A DNA stretch of 64,000 nt from Hydrogenophaga sp. NFH-34 (GTDB taxonomy: Bacteria; Pseudomonadota; Gammaproteobacteria; Burkholderiales; Burkholderiaceae_C), in the NCBI RefSeq assembly GCF_021401345.1, contig NZ_JACBGE010000006.1, positions 124,001 to 188,000 of the forward strand, read 5' to 3'. The translations under genes and the position numbers were made by a program. How positions within the stretch are numbered: the stretch's first letter is position 1; the number at the start of each line of letters is the position of its first letter. This document shows positions 28,419 through 36,707 of this stretch, piece after piece. The notes beneath the pieces are model-generated. The model worked only from the letters and a program-made list of their open reading frames with translations, was not told the DNA's origin and ran no database searches.

Positions 28419-29093
28419 ATGCGCATCCTGATAGCCGAAGACGACCAGGTGCTCGCGGACGGGCTGTTGCGCAGTCTGCGCGCCGCCGGTGCCGCCGTCG
28501 ATCACGTGGCCAGTGGCAGCGAGGCCGATGCGGCCCTCATGACCAACAACGAGTTCGATCTGCTGATCCTCGACCTGGGCCTGCCGCGCCTGCACGGTCT
28601 GGAGGTGCTCAAGCGCCTGCGCTCGCGCGGCTCCACCATGCCGGTGCTCATCCTCACGGCGGCCGACGCCATCGAGGAGCGCGTCAAGGGCCTGGACCTG
28701 GGCGCCGACGACTACATGGCCAAGCCGTTTTCGCTGCAGGAACTCGAAGCGCGCGTGCGCGCCCTCACGCGCCGCGGCATGGGCGGGGCCAGCTCCACCA
28801 TCAAGCACGGCCCGCTGGTCTACGACCAGGCCGGCCGGGTGGCCACCATCGACGGCAAGATGGTCGAACTCTCGGCGCGCGAGCTCGGCCTGCTCGAAGT
28901 GCTGCTGCAGCGCGCCGGCCGCCTCGTCAGCAAGGACCAGCTCGTCGAACGCCTGTGCGAATGGGGCGAAGAGGTGAGCAACAACGCCATCGAGGTCTAC
29001 ATCCACCGCCTGCGCAAGAAGATCGAAAAAGGCCCGATCCGCATCGCCACCGTGCGCGGCCTCGGCTATTGCCTTGAAAAGATCCCCGGCTGA
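28419..29093 (+). CDS. OmpR/PhoB-family response regulator (TctD-like)
   Basis: A 224-aa regulator: receiver domain MRILIAEDDQVLADGL with phospho-acceptor Asp52 in LLILDLGLPR, Lys in MAKPFSL, then a winged-helix output (SARELGLLEVLLQRAGRLVSKDQLVERL ... NAIEVYIHRLRKKI in part). The ATG has AAGGAGGA 10 bp upstream. It is followed by its sensor kinase. Many TctD regulators control tricarboxylate or Bug-type uptake. Confidence 0.95.
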   Translation: MRILIAEDDQVLADGLLRSLRAAGAAVDHVASGSEADAALMTNNEFDLLILDLGLPRLHGLEVLKRLRSRGSTMPVLILTAADAIEERVKGLDLGADDYMAKPFSLQELEARVRALTRRGMGGASSTIKHGPLVYDQAGRVATIDGKMVELSARELGLLEVLLQRAGRLVSKDQLVERLCEWGEEVSNNAIEVYIHRLRKKIEKGPIRIATVRGLGYCLEKIPG

Positions 29094-29148
29094 ACCGGGC
29101 GGAGGCAGCGCCCCGCCCTCCAGCGCATCGGGCGAGCGCCTCGGCCCG

Positions 29149-30588
29149 ATGTCTTTCGGTCTATTCCAGCGCGAACAGCGCAGCCTCTTCGGCGAGATCC
29201 TCGACTGGATGCTCACGCCTCTGCTGCTGCTGTGGCCCCTGTCGCTGGCGCTGACCTGGTTCGTCGCGCAAGGCATTGCCAGCAAACCGTTTGACCGTGC
29301 CCTCGAATTCAACCTGCAGGCCCTGACCCAGTTCGTGGTGGTCAAAAGCGGGCGCGTGCACTTCGACCTCACGCCGCAGGCGCGCGACCTGCTGCGCGCC
29401 GACGACAGCGACATCGTCTATTACCAGGTGCTCGACCCGCGCGGCGACGTCATCAGCGGTGAAGGCGACTTTCCGCTGCCGGCGGACAACGAGTCGCCCG
29501 TGCCCGGACGCGTGATGCTGCGCGACGACGTGGTGCGCGGCGACGATGTGCGCGTGGCCTACGCCTGGCTCGCACGGGGCACCGAGCCCGGCCGGCTGGT
29601 GCTGATGCAGGTGGCCGAAACCAAGGGCAAACGCTCCACGCTCGCCACCGAAATCATCAAGGGCGTGATGGTGCCGCAGTTCGTCATCCTGCCGCTGGCG
29701 GTGCTGCTGGTGTGGATGGCGCTGGTGCGCGGCATCCGCCCGCTCAACGATCTCGAACAGAAGATCCGTGCCCGCAAGCCCGACGACCTCAGCCCGATCG
29801 AAGAGGCCTTCATTCCGCAGGAAGTGGCCCCGCTGGTCTCGTCCATCAACGACCTGCTGGCGCGGCTGAAGGCGTCGCTGACGACCCAGCGGCGATTTCT
29901 GGCCGACGCGGCCCACCAGCTCAAGACGCCGCTGGCTGGGCTGCGCATGCAGGCCGAGCTGGCGCAGCGCGAGACCGACCCGAAGGAGATCCGCGGTTCC
30001 CTGCAGCAGATCGCCCGCTCCAGCACCCGCGCCACCCACACGGTCAACCAGTTGCTGGCGCTGGCCCGCGCCGAAACCACGGGCCGCGCGCTGCCCTCGG
30101 CCCGCATCGACCTGGCCCGGCTGGTGACAGAGGTGGTGCAGGACTCGGTGCCCCGCGCGCTGGAACACGGTATCGACCTGGGCTACGAAGGGCCGGACGC
30201 CATTCCCGAGAGCGCGCTGATCGACGGCAACCCGACCCTGCTGCAGGAAATGACGCGCAACGTGGTCGACAACGCCATCCACTACAGCGGCGCCGGTGGC
30301 GTGGTGACGGTGCGCGTGCTGCTCGACCGCTTCAGCGGCGTGCAGGTGCTCCAGGTCGAGGACGATGGCCCGGGCATTCCCGAAAACGAACGTGCCTTCG
30401 TGCTGCAGCCTTTCTACCGCGCGCTGGGCACCAACGTCGACGGCTCCGGCCTCGGGCTGGCGATCGTGCACGAGATCGCCCAGCAGCACAACGCCGTGAT
30501 CGCCATGGAAGATGCGCACCCCGACGCGGCGCGCCGCGGCCTGCGGGTGTCGATCCGTTTCGTCCCGCGCCGGCCCGCCGGCGAGTGA
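29149..30588 (+). CDS. Sensor histidine kinase (TctE-like, 2CSK_N domain)
   Basis: A 479-aa membrane kinase: TM1 near 20-42, periplasmic 2CSK_N sensor, TM2 around 165-190, HAMP-like linker, H-box FLADAAHQLKTPLAGLRM (His256), N-box QEMTRNVVDNAIHY, and G boxes EDDGPGIPENE and GSGLGLAIVHEIA. All catalytic motifs are present. Start chosen at the ATG of MSFGLFQ. An in-frame TTG at 29074 would overlap the response regulator and add 25 unconserved residues. Confidence 0.93.
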   Translation: MSFGLFQREQRSLFGEILDWMLTPLLLLWPLSLALTWFVAQGIASKPFDRALEFNLQALTQFVVVKSGRVHFDLTPQARDLLRADDSDIVYYQVLDPRGDVISGEGDFPLPADNESPVPGRVMLRDDVVRGDDVRVAYAWLARGTEPGRLVLMQVAETKGKRSTLATEIIKGVMVPQFVILPLAVLLVWMALVRGIRPLNDLEQKIRARKPDDLSPIEEAFIPQEVAPLVSSINDLLARLKASLTTQRRFLADAAHQLKTPLAGLRMQAELAQRETDPKEIRGSLQQIARSSTRATHTVNQLLALARAETTGRALPSARIDLARLVTEVVQDSVPRALEHGIDLGYEGPDAIPESALIDGNPTLLQEMTRNVVDNAIHYSGAGGVVTVRVLLDRFSGVQVLQVEDDGPGIPENERAFVLQPFYRALGTNVDGSGLGLAIVHEIAQQHNAVIAMEDAHPDAARRGLRVSIRFVPRRPAGE

Positions 30589-30606
30589 ACCCGCTGCCGG
30601 GCGCCG

Positions 30607-31041
30607 TCAGGGCCGCAGCTGCCGGTTCATCCGCTCCAGCAGATCGGCCAATTGCACGCGCTCTGCGGCACTCAGCGGCGCGACCGCCTGCTGCGCCACC
30701 TGACGCCGGATTGCGCCGACGCGCTGGTGGATGTCCAGCGCCGCAGCCGTGGGGTACAGCCGGGAGACCCGCCGGTCCGCCTCGTCCGGGCGGCTCTCCA
30801 GCAACCCAAGATCGCGCAGGCTGCCCACCAGCCGGGCGAGCTGCCCCTTGTCCCGTCCCGCGTGCGCCACCAGGTCGCTGAGCGTGCTGCCCGGTTGCCG
30901 GACAAAAAACGCCAGCGCCCGCCCCTCCATCGGCCCCAGGGTGTGGCCCGCGCCGACCATAAGCTGGCGCATGCGGGAACGCGCCAGGTGCATCAGCTCG
31001 TGCACGGCGTCCAGCACCGGTTCTTCGTGGGCAGGTTTCAT
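30607..31041 (-). CDS. MarR-family transcriptional regulator
   Basis: A 144-aa winged-helix regulator: HELMHLARSRMRQLMV, HTH LSDLVAHAGRDKGQLARLVGSLRDLGLLES and the wing RPDEADRRVSRLYPT. Start chosen at MKPAHEEPVL. It is divergent from the siderophore-interacting protein across an AT-rich gap with two near-identical 13-bp dyads, so it very likely represses both itself and that gene. Confidence 0.92.
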   Translation of the reverse strand: MKPAHEEPVLDAVHELMHLARSRMRQLMVGAGHTLGPMEGRALAFFVRQPGSTLSDLVAHAGRDKGQLARLVGSLRDLGLLESRPDEADRRVSRLYPTAAALDIHQRVGAIRRQVAQQAVAPLSAAERVQLADLLERMNRQLRP

Positions 31042-31046
31042 GGTGG

Positions 31047-31092
31047 TTGACTTTATCAATTATTTGATCGATGATCTGATTGACATTATCAA
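31047..31092. promoter_or_regulatory. Paired 13-bp MarR operator dyads
   Basis: TTGACTTTATCAA (31047-31059) and TTGACATTATCAA (31080-31092) differ at one base, each being a TTGA-N5-TCAA dyad, start to start 33 bp, about three helical turns. A third dyad, ATCAA-TTAT-TTGAT (31055-31068), overlaps the first. The array fills the 60-bp gap between the divergent marR and siderophore-interacting genes. Confidence 0.7.
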
Positions 31093-31101
31093 CCAATTGC
31101 C

Positions 31102-31839
31102 ATGAATCCCCATCCTGTTACCCCCTCTTCTCCGGTCCAGCGCGTGCGCCACGACATCGTGCGCCGGGACCTGCGGATCGAACGCATCGACACCCCCAGC
31201 CCCGGTTTCCGCGCCATCACCTTCACCGGCTCCACGTTGGGGGGCCTGGTGTCGATGTCGTTCGACGACCACCTCAAGTTCTTCTTCACCGACGCCCAAG
31301 GCCAGGAACAGCGCCGGGACTACACGCCGCGCCGGCACGACCCCGTGCACGGCCGCCTGACGCTGGAGTTCGCGTTGCACGACGGTGGCCTGGCCGCCGA
31401 ATGGGCCCGCCAGGCCCGCGAAGGTGATGCGGCCACCATTGCCGGCCCACGCGGCTCCCAGATCGTGTCCACCAACCTGGACTGGCACTGGCTCGCCGGC
31501 GACGCGACCGCGCTGCCCGCCATCGCGCGCCGCCTGGAGGAGCTGCCCGCCGGCTCACCGGTGCAGGCCCTGATCCTGGTCCCGGAACAGGACCAGCGAC
31601 CACTGGCACTGCAACCCGGCCAGCAGGTGCAATGGGTGAGCGACCCCGAAGCCTTTGTCCGGGCCCTGCACCACCTGAAGCGACCCGAAGGGGAAGGTTT
31701 TGTGTGGTGTGCCGGCGAAGCCGACCTGATGGCGCGCGCCCGTGAGGTCGTGCTGAACCACCACGCCGTGCCCCGCACCCACACCCGCATCTCCGCCTAC
31801 TGGAAACAGGGCACCAGCAGCTTCCACGAAGATCTCTGA
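31102..31839 (+). CDS. Siderophore-interacting protein (ViuB-like ferric reductase)
   Basis: A 245-aa FAD-binding siderophore-interacting protein that would release iron from ferric siderophores using NAD(P)H. FAD domain: FRAITFTGSTLGGLVSMSFDDHLKFFF, RRDYTPRRHDP (R-x-Y-T flavin motif) and AGPRGS. NAD-binding SIP domain: LAGDATALPAIARRLEEL and WCAGEADLM. The C-terminal ISAYWKQG is diagnostic. It appears under MarR control, not under a Fur box. Confidence 0.93.
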   Translation: MNPHPVTPSSPVQRVRHDIVRRDLRIERIDTPSPGFRAITFTGSTLGGLVSMSFDDHLKFFFTDAQGQEQRRDYTPRRHDPVHGRLTLEFALHDGGLAAEWARQAREGDAATIAGPRGSQIVSTNLDWHWLAGDATALPAIARRLEELPAGSPVQALILVPEQDQRPLALQPGQQVQWVSDPEAFVRALHHLKRPEGEGFVWCAGEADLMARAREVVLNHHAVPRTHTRISAYWKQGTSSFHEDL

Positions 31840-31841
31840 AA

Positions 31842-32149
31842 ACACCCCCCTGCGCCGCCAGAGGCGGCTTCCCCCCTCTGTGGCGCGGCTGCGCCGCTTC
31901 GAGGGGGGACGGCACCTGTGGCCCGGCAAAGCCGGTTCCACGGCGCCTTGGGGCTGGAAGGCATTTCGCTCCGGCCATGTCCGGGGCCAAGCATCCCTTT
32001 TTCACCCATAGCCGTTCCGGCGTGCTGTGTCTCCGCCGCAGGGCGTCGAGGGTCCGGCTCCGCCGACCCCAGACGCCGTCCCCCCTCGAAGCGTCGCACT
32101 GCGACGCGCCACAGAGGGGGGAAGCGCCGTCAGGCGCGCAGGGGGGTGT
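31842..32149. repeat. Paired inverted-repeat element between convergent genes (copy A)
   Basis: This 310-bp gap between the siderophore-interacting gene and the GST gene holds no gene. Two inverted arms (31842-31913 and 32075-32149) start with ACACCCCCCTGCGCCGC and end at GGGGGGACGGC. The core contains GGCCCGGCAAAGCCGG and GGTCCGGCTCCGCCG hairpins and a GGCATTTCG block. The same composite lies in opposite orientation at 38215-38516. It probably acts as a bidirectional terminator. Confidence 0.85.
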
Positions 32150-32794
32150 TCACTGGCTGTACACGTTCAGCTGCAGCCGCTCGCGCTCGATGGCGCGCGC
32201 CACCGGTGGCAAGGCGGCCAGGCGCTGGACCAGCGCCCAGCTGGCCGGGAAGTCTTCCGGGTTGATGCCGGCGTAGCCGCCCCAGCGCAGCAGGGTCAGC
32301 ACATAGGCGTCCAGCGCCGACGGCTTGTCGCCCGTGATCCAGGGCGAGGCCTGGGCGGCCAGGGCCTCGATCTCACCCAGCAGGCCACGGTAAGTGGCCG
32401 CTGCGTGGGCGCGAATGGCCTTCTGCGCCTCGTCGTCGTCGGTGAACTTCTGCGGCATGAACACGTGCGTGAAGGTCGGGTGCACGGTGTTGTTCATCCA
32501 GGCCAGCGTGGACAGCGCGCGCGTGCGCGCCAGGCCCGAAGCCGGCAGGATGCCCGCCTGCGGAAACTTCGCGTCCAGGTGCAGCAGGATGGCCACGATC
32601 TGGGTGATCACTTCGCCGTCGTCCACCAGCACCGGCACCTGGCCGCGCGGGTTCAGCGCCAGGTATTCGGCACTGCGCTGCTCACCCTTGTGCAGCTTGA
32701 CCATGGTGGGTTCGAACTCGGCACCCGCCAGTTCGAGCATGGCGTGGGGCACGAAGGAACACGCCCCGGGGGCGAAGAAGAGCTTCAGGCTCAT
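32150..32794 (-). CDS. Glutathione S-transferase
   Basis: A 214-aa two-domain GST. The thioredoxin-like N-terminal domain (MSLKLFFAPGACSFVPHAML) has the Cys of beta-class bacterial GSTs, and NPRGQVPVLVDDG includes the cis-Pro for glutathione binding. The helical C-terminal domain (ITGDKPSALDAYVLTLLRW) includes the N-capping box. It could take part in detoxification or in aromatic metabolism. It is 39 bp downstream of topB in the same direction. Confidence 0.92.
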   Translation of the reverse strand: MSLKLFFAPGACSFVPHAMLELAGAEFEPTMVKLHKGEQRSAEYLALNPRGQVPVLVDDGEVITQIVAILLHLDAKFPQAGILPASGLARTRALSTLAWMNNTVHPTFTHVFMPQKFTDDDEAQKAIRAHAAATYRGLLGEIEALAAQASPWITGDKPSALDAYVLTLLRWGGYAGINPEDFPASWALVQRLAALPPVARAIERERLQLNVYSQ

Positions 32795-32833
32795 GGTGGT
32801 TGTCTCCTGGATGAGTGTGAACGGTGAGGAAAA

Positions 32834-35767
32834 TCAGTCGGACAGGTGCTGGCCCACCAGGCCGGCGATCTCGAACATGGTCACCTGGTCCTTGCCGAAC
32901 ACGGGACGCAGCTTGTCGTCGGCGTTGATCCTGCGCTTGTCCTTCGCGTCCTGCAGGCCCTGGGCCTTGATGTAGTCCCACAGCTTCTTGACCACCTCGG
33001 GGCGCGACACGGGTTCGCTGCCGATCACGGCGGCCAGGGCGGCACTGGGCCGCTTGCCGGTGGCGGCGGTGGTCTTGCGGGGTGCCTTCGGTGCGGCGGC
33101 CTTCTTGGCGGCGACCGCCTTCTTCGCCGGCGCGGCCTTGGCGGCCGGGCGCGCAGCGCCACCGGCCGTCTTGCGGGGCGGGTACTTGCTCTCGCGCGGC
33201 TCGAACTCGAAATTGACCTTGCCCGCTTCCTTGTCCCAGGCCAGGAAGGCCTTGAAGCTGCGGCGCGTGCGCATGGACACGAATTTGTCGAGCAGGTCGG
33301 TCTTGCCGGTGGCCAGCAACTTGCCCATCTGCTCTGGGCTCACCGGCTGCTGCAGGATGACCTTGCCGCTCTTGAAGGTGCAGCTCGGCGTGGCTTGCTG
33401 AACGGTGGGCACGGCCTTGCTGCAGACGTAGTTGGCGCCATGCTCGTAAACCGGCGCGCCGCAGACCGGGCAGGCCCCCAGGCCCGACTGGCCGGCGAAG
33501 TCCACCAGCTCGCCGGTTTCGTCGTCGTTCCGGTCGTCGCCGAAGTCGAATTCCAGCTTCCAGTTCTTGTCTTCGTCGCTGTAGGCGAGCGTCATCTCGG
33601 CCACGAAGGGCCAACCGGCCTTGGAACGGAAGCCTTCGAGCGGGCCGATGTGCTTGTCGCGCACGAACGCCTCGGCCTCGGCCACTTCAAACGTGCGGCC
33701 GGCCGGCGACTTGGTGAACGAAAAGCCGCAGCCCTCGCTGTGGCCGTCGGCGCCGGTACAGGTGTAGCGGCGGTAGTTCTCCTTGACGATGCCGCCGCAG
33801 TTGGGGCAGGGCGCGGTCAGCGTGGCGTAGTTGCCCGGCACCGTGTCGCGGTCGTATTCCTTGGCCTTCTTGACCAGGCGCTCTGTCATGGCCGCGATCT
33901 GCGTCATGAAGGCTTCGCGCGAGAGCTTGCCCTGCTCCATCTGCGCCAGCTTGTATTCCCACTCGCCGGTCAGCTCGGGCTTGGACAGCTCTTCGACCTC
34001 CAGGCCGCGCAGCAGGGTCATGAGCTGGAAGGCCTTGGCCGTGGGAATCAGCTCGCGCCCTTCGCGCAGCATGTATTTTTCGGTCAGCAGGCCTTCGATG
34101 ATGGCCGCGCGCGTGGCTGGCGTGCCCAGGCCTTTTTCCTGCATGGCTTCGCGCAGTTCGTCGTCTTCGACGAACTTGCCCGCGCCTTCCATGGCACCCA
34201 GCAGCGTGGCTTCCGAATAGCGGGCGGGCGGGCGGGTCTTCAGGCCCTTGGCCTCGACGGACTCGGTGCGCACCGTCTCGCCCTCGCGCACCGGCACCAG
34301 GTTCTGGCCCTTGTCGCCGTCCTTGGCACCCTCGACATCTTCCGCGGCTTCCTTGCCGTACACCGCCATCCAGCCCGGCTTGACCAGCACCTTGCCTTCG
34401 GTCTTGAAGTGATGGTTCAAGACTTTGGAAATCCGCGTGGTCACCAGGAACTCGGCGCTGGGGAAAAACACCGCGATGAAGCGGCGCACCACCAGGTCGT
34501 AGAGCTTCTGTTCGGCTTCCGAGAGGCCGCTGGGTGCCTGCAGCGTGGGGATGATGGCAAAGTGGTCCGACACCTTGCTGTTGTCGAAGATGCGTTTGGT
34601 CGGCTTGATGTAGTTGCCGTTGAGCGCCGTCAGCGCGTGCGGCGCCAGGTGCTTCATGCCGCTGTCGGCCAGCATCTCGAAGGTCTGCTTCACCGTGCCC
34701 AGGTAGTCCTCGGGCAGGGCGCGCGAGTCGGTCCGGGGGTAGGTCAGCGCCTTGTGCCGTTCGTACAGGCTCTGCGCCAGTTGCAGCGTGGTCTTGGCGG
34801 AGAAGCCGAAACGGCCGTTGGCCTCACGCTGCAGGCTGGTCAGGTCGTACAGCAGGCCGCAGGCCTGCGTGGTGGGCTTGCTCTCCTCGGTGACGCTGGC
34901 GGCCTTGCCGCGCACGGCTTCGACGATGGCCAGGGCCTCTCGCTGGTCCCACAGGCGGTCGGCGCGCTGATCGGCGTCAGCATCGTCGCCGGTGGGCTTC
35001 TTGAACGCCGGGTCGAACCACTTGCCCGGGTACTCGCCGGCCTCGGCCAGGAAACTGGCGTGGATCTCCCAGTAGTCGCGCGCCTTGTGCGCGCGGATCT
35101 GTTCTTCGCGCTCGACCACGATGGACAGCGTGGGCGTCTGCACCCGGCCCACGGTGGTCAGGAAGAAACCACCGTCGCGCGAGTTGAAGGCCGTCATGGC
35201 GCGCGTGCCGTTGATGCCCACCAGCCAGTCGGCCTCGGAGCGGCTGCGCGCCGCGTCGGCCAGGCCGCGCATCTGCTCGTCGCTGCGCAGCTTGTCGAAG
35301 CCTTCGCGGATCGCCTGTGGCGTCATCGACTGCAGCCACAGCCGCTGCACCGGCTTGCCCAGGCCGCCCTTGGCGCCGCCGGCGTACTGCTCGATCAGGC
35401 GGAAGATCAGCTCCCCCTCGCGCCCCGCGTCACAGGCGTTGATGAGGCGGGCCACGTCCTTGCGCCGCGCCAGCTTGACCACCGCGTTCAGGCGCGACTT
35501 GGTCTTGTCGATGGGCTTGAGGTCGAAGAAGGGCGGCAGCACCGGCAGGTGGGCAAAGCTCCACTTGCCGCGCTTGACGTCGAACTGCTCGGGCGCGGCG
35601 ATCTCCACCAGGTGGCCCACGGCCGAGGTCACCACGTACTGGTCGCTCTCGAAGTGGTCGTCGTGCTTGTCGAACTTGCCCGCCACCGGCGTGAGCGCAC
35701 GCACGATGTCCTGCGCCACGGAGGGCTTCTCGGCGATCACCAGAGTCTTGCTGCCTTCGGTTTTCAT
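32834..35767 (-). CDS. topB: DNA topoisomerase III with C-terminal H1-like linker and SWIB domain
   Basis: A 977-aa type IA topoisomerase, about 300 residues longer than E. coli TopB. TOPRIM motifs: TLVIAEKPSVAQDI and NACDAGREGELI; the active-site Tyr is near 343 in LTYPRTDSRALPED. Zinc-finger-like CPNCGG and CPVCGAPVYEHG segments follow. Residues about 860-906 are a Lys/Ala/Pro-rich linker (AAPAKKAVAAKKAAAPKAP). Residues 907-977 form a SWIB/MDM2-type domain (SRPEVVKKLWDYIKAQGLQD...DDKLRPVFG). It decatenates DNA; the tail probably adds DNA or protein contacts. Confidence 0.95.
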   Translation of the reverse strand: MKTEGSKTLVIAEKPSVAQDIVRALTPVAGKFDKHDDHFESDQYVVTSAVGHLVEIAAPEQFDVKRGKWSFAHLPVLPPFFDLKPIDKTKSRLNAVVKLARRKDVARLINACDAGREGELIFRLIEQYAGGAKGGLGKPVQRLWLQSMTPQAIREGFDKLRSDEQMRGLADAARSRSEADWLVGINGTRAMTAFNSRDGGFFLTTVGRVQTPTLSIVVEREEQIRAHKARDYWEIHASFLAEAGEYPGKWFDPAFKKPTGDDADADQRADRLWDQREALAIVEAVRGKAASVTEESKPTTQACGLLYDLTSLQREANGRFGFSAKTTLQLAQSLYERHKALTYPRTDSRALPEDYLGTVKQTFEMLADSGMKHLAPHALTALNGNYIKPTKRIFDNSKVSDHFAIIPTLQAPSGLSEAEQKLYDLVVRRFIAVFFPSAEFLVTTRISKVLNHHFKTEGKVLVKPGWMAVYGKEAAEDVEGAKDGDKGQNLVPVREGETVRTESVEAKGLKTRPPARYSEATLLGAMEGAGKFVEDDELREAMQEKGLGTPATRAAIIEGLLTEKYMLREGRELIPTAKAFQLMTLLRGLEVEELSKPELTGEWEYKLAQMEQGKLSREAFMTQIAAMTERLVKKAKEYDRDTVPGNYATLTAPCPNCGGIVKENYRRYTCTGADGHSEGCGFSFTKSPAGRTFEVAEAEAFVRDKHIGPLEGFRSKAGWPFVAEMTLAYSDEDKNWKLEFDFGDDRNDDETGELVDFAGQSGLGACPVCGAPVYEHGANYVCSKAVPTVQQATPSCTFKSGKVILQQPVSPEQMGKLLATGKTDLLDKFVSMRTRRSFKAFLAWDKEAGKVNFEFEPRESKYPPRKTAGGAARPAAKAAPAKKAVAAKKAAAPKAPRKTTAATGKRPSAALAAVIGSEPVSRPEVVKKLWDYIKAQGLQDAKDKRRINADDKLRPVFGKDQVTMFEIAGLVGQHLSD

Positions 35768-35801
35768 AGAACCGTCTGTTTCGTCTCTACAATTTGAGGT
35801 T

Positions 35802-35852
35802 CACGCGCGTGTACACGCGCACGTGTGGGCAGGCGCACGCACACGCGCGCAC
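35802..35852. promoter_or_regulatory. Alternating purine-pyrimidine (potential Z-DNA) tract between topB and SET gene
   Basis: A 26-bp unbroken pyrimidine-purine alternation (35802-35827) and a 20-bp one (35833-35852), almost all CG, CA or TG steps, separated by a few bases. Inside lies the perfect palindrome GCGCGTGTACACGCGC (35805-35820). Such tracts form left-handed or cruciform DNA under negative supercoiling. It sits in the shared promoter of a topoisomerase and a SET gene. Confidence 0.7.
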
Positions 35853-35884
35853 CTGCACAAACAACCTTACCAAAATTTCCGGTT

Positions 35885-36412
35885 GTGAAAAAAAGCCCCG
35901 CTTCGAGCCCCGCCACACGCCCCGCAGCGCCCGCCACCCCACCGAGCCGGCGCATCCAGACCCGGCGTTCGGGCGTCCATGGCAAGGGGGTCTACGCCGT
36001 GGTCGACCTGGCCGAGGGCGAGACCCTGATCGAATACACGGGCGAGATCATTTCCTGGACCGAGGCCTTGCGCCGCCACCCGCACGACCCGAGCGACCCA
36101 AACCACACCTTCTATTTCCACATCGACGAAGACCACGTCATCGATGCCAAGTTCGGTGGCAACTCGTCGCGCTGGATCAACCACAGCTGCGACCCGAACT
36201 GCGAAGCCGAAGTGGACGGCGGCCGGGTGTTCATCCGGGCGCGCCGCAACATCCGCGCCGGCGAAGAGCTGTTCTACGACTACGGCCTGGTGATCGACGA
36301 GCCCTACACCCCCAAGCTCAAGGCGCAATACCCCTGCTGGTGCGGCGCCGCCCAGTGCCGCGGCACGCTGCTGGCCCCCAAGCGGGGCGGACGGGCGACC
36401 AAACTGGGATGA
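35885..36412 (+). CDS. SET-domain protein lysine methyltransferase
   Basis: A 175-aa bacterial SET protein that would transfer methyl groups from S-adenosylmethionine to lysine. Motifs in order: GVHGKGVYAVVDLAEGETLIEYTGE, NHSCDPNCEAEV (NHSCxPN), GEELFYDYG, and a post-SET cysteine cluster CWCGAAQCRG. All SET catalytic elements are visible. Start taken as the GTG giving MKKSPASSPATRP; a GTG 60 bp upstream lies inside the alternating tract and adds no conserved residues. Divergent from topB. Confidence 0.88.
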   Translation: MKKSPASSPATRPAAPATPPSRRIQTRRSGVHGKGVYAVVDLAEGETLIEYTGEIISWTEALRRHPHDPSDPNHTFYFHIDEDHVIDAKFGGNSSRWINHSCDPNCEAEVDGGRVFIRARRNIRAGEELFYDYGLVIDEPYTPKLKAQYPCWCGAAQCRGTLLAPKRGGRATKLG

Positions 36413-36420
36413 AAAAGGCC

Positions 36421-36614
36421 CCCACGCTCCACCGCTGCGCGGGTCGCTGCCCCCCGAGGGGGCTGGGCCTGCCTTGGGACGGCCCGGCGGCTGGCCCGGT
36501 GCCCCCCACGCTCCACCGCTGCGCGGGTCGCTGCCCCCCGAGGGGGCTGGGCCTGCTTTGGGGCGGCCCGGCGGCTGGCCCGTTGGCCCCTACGCTCCAC
36601 CGCTGCACGGGTCG
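36421..36614. repeat. 84-bp tandem repeat, about 2.3 copies
   Basis: Units start at 36421, 36505 and (partial) 36589, each opening CCACGCTCCACCGCTGC and containing CCCCCCGAGGGGG and GGCCCGGCGGCTGGCCC hairpins. The period is a multiple of three, so long reading frames with a 28-residue repeat appear on both strands, but none has a start site or homology. No gene is called here. Confidence 0.9.
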
Positions 36615-36635
36615 CCAACAGCCCCATGCCCGTCA

Positions 36636-36653
36636 TGCCCGCGAAAGCGGGCA
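36636..36653. repeat. Short dispersed-type hairpin TGCCCGC-GAAA-GCGGGCA
   Basis: A 7-bp perfect stem with a GAAA tetraloop, embedded in CGTCA...TCCAGG. It is of the widely dispersed proteobacterial hairpin type. It lies between the tandem repeat and birA. Confidence 0.75.
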
Positions 36654-36707
36654 TCCAGGCCCCGGCGCGCGGACCGGCGCGCGCGCCTGCGTCATTCCCC
36701 GCCGCGC

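Noticed and set aside
32846..35797. 983-codon open frame antisense to topB on the plus strand
   Set aside because: An artefact of high GC and codon bias opposite a conserved gene; the translation is low-complexity (runs of Gly, Leu, Ala, His) with no family signature or ribosome site.
36421..36614. CRISPR array
   Set aside because: The 84-bp units are contiguous with no unique spacers and contain internal hairpins; this is a tandem repeat.
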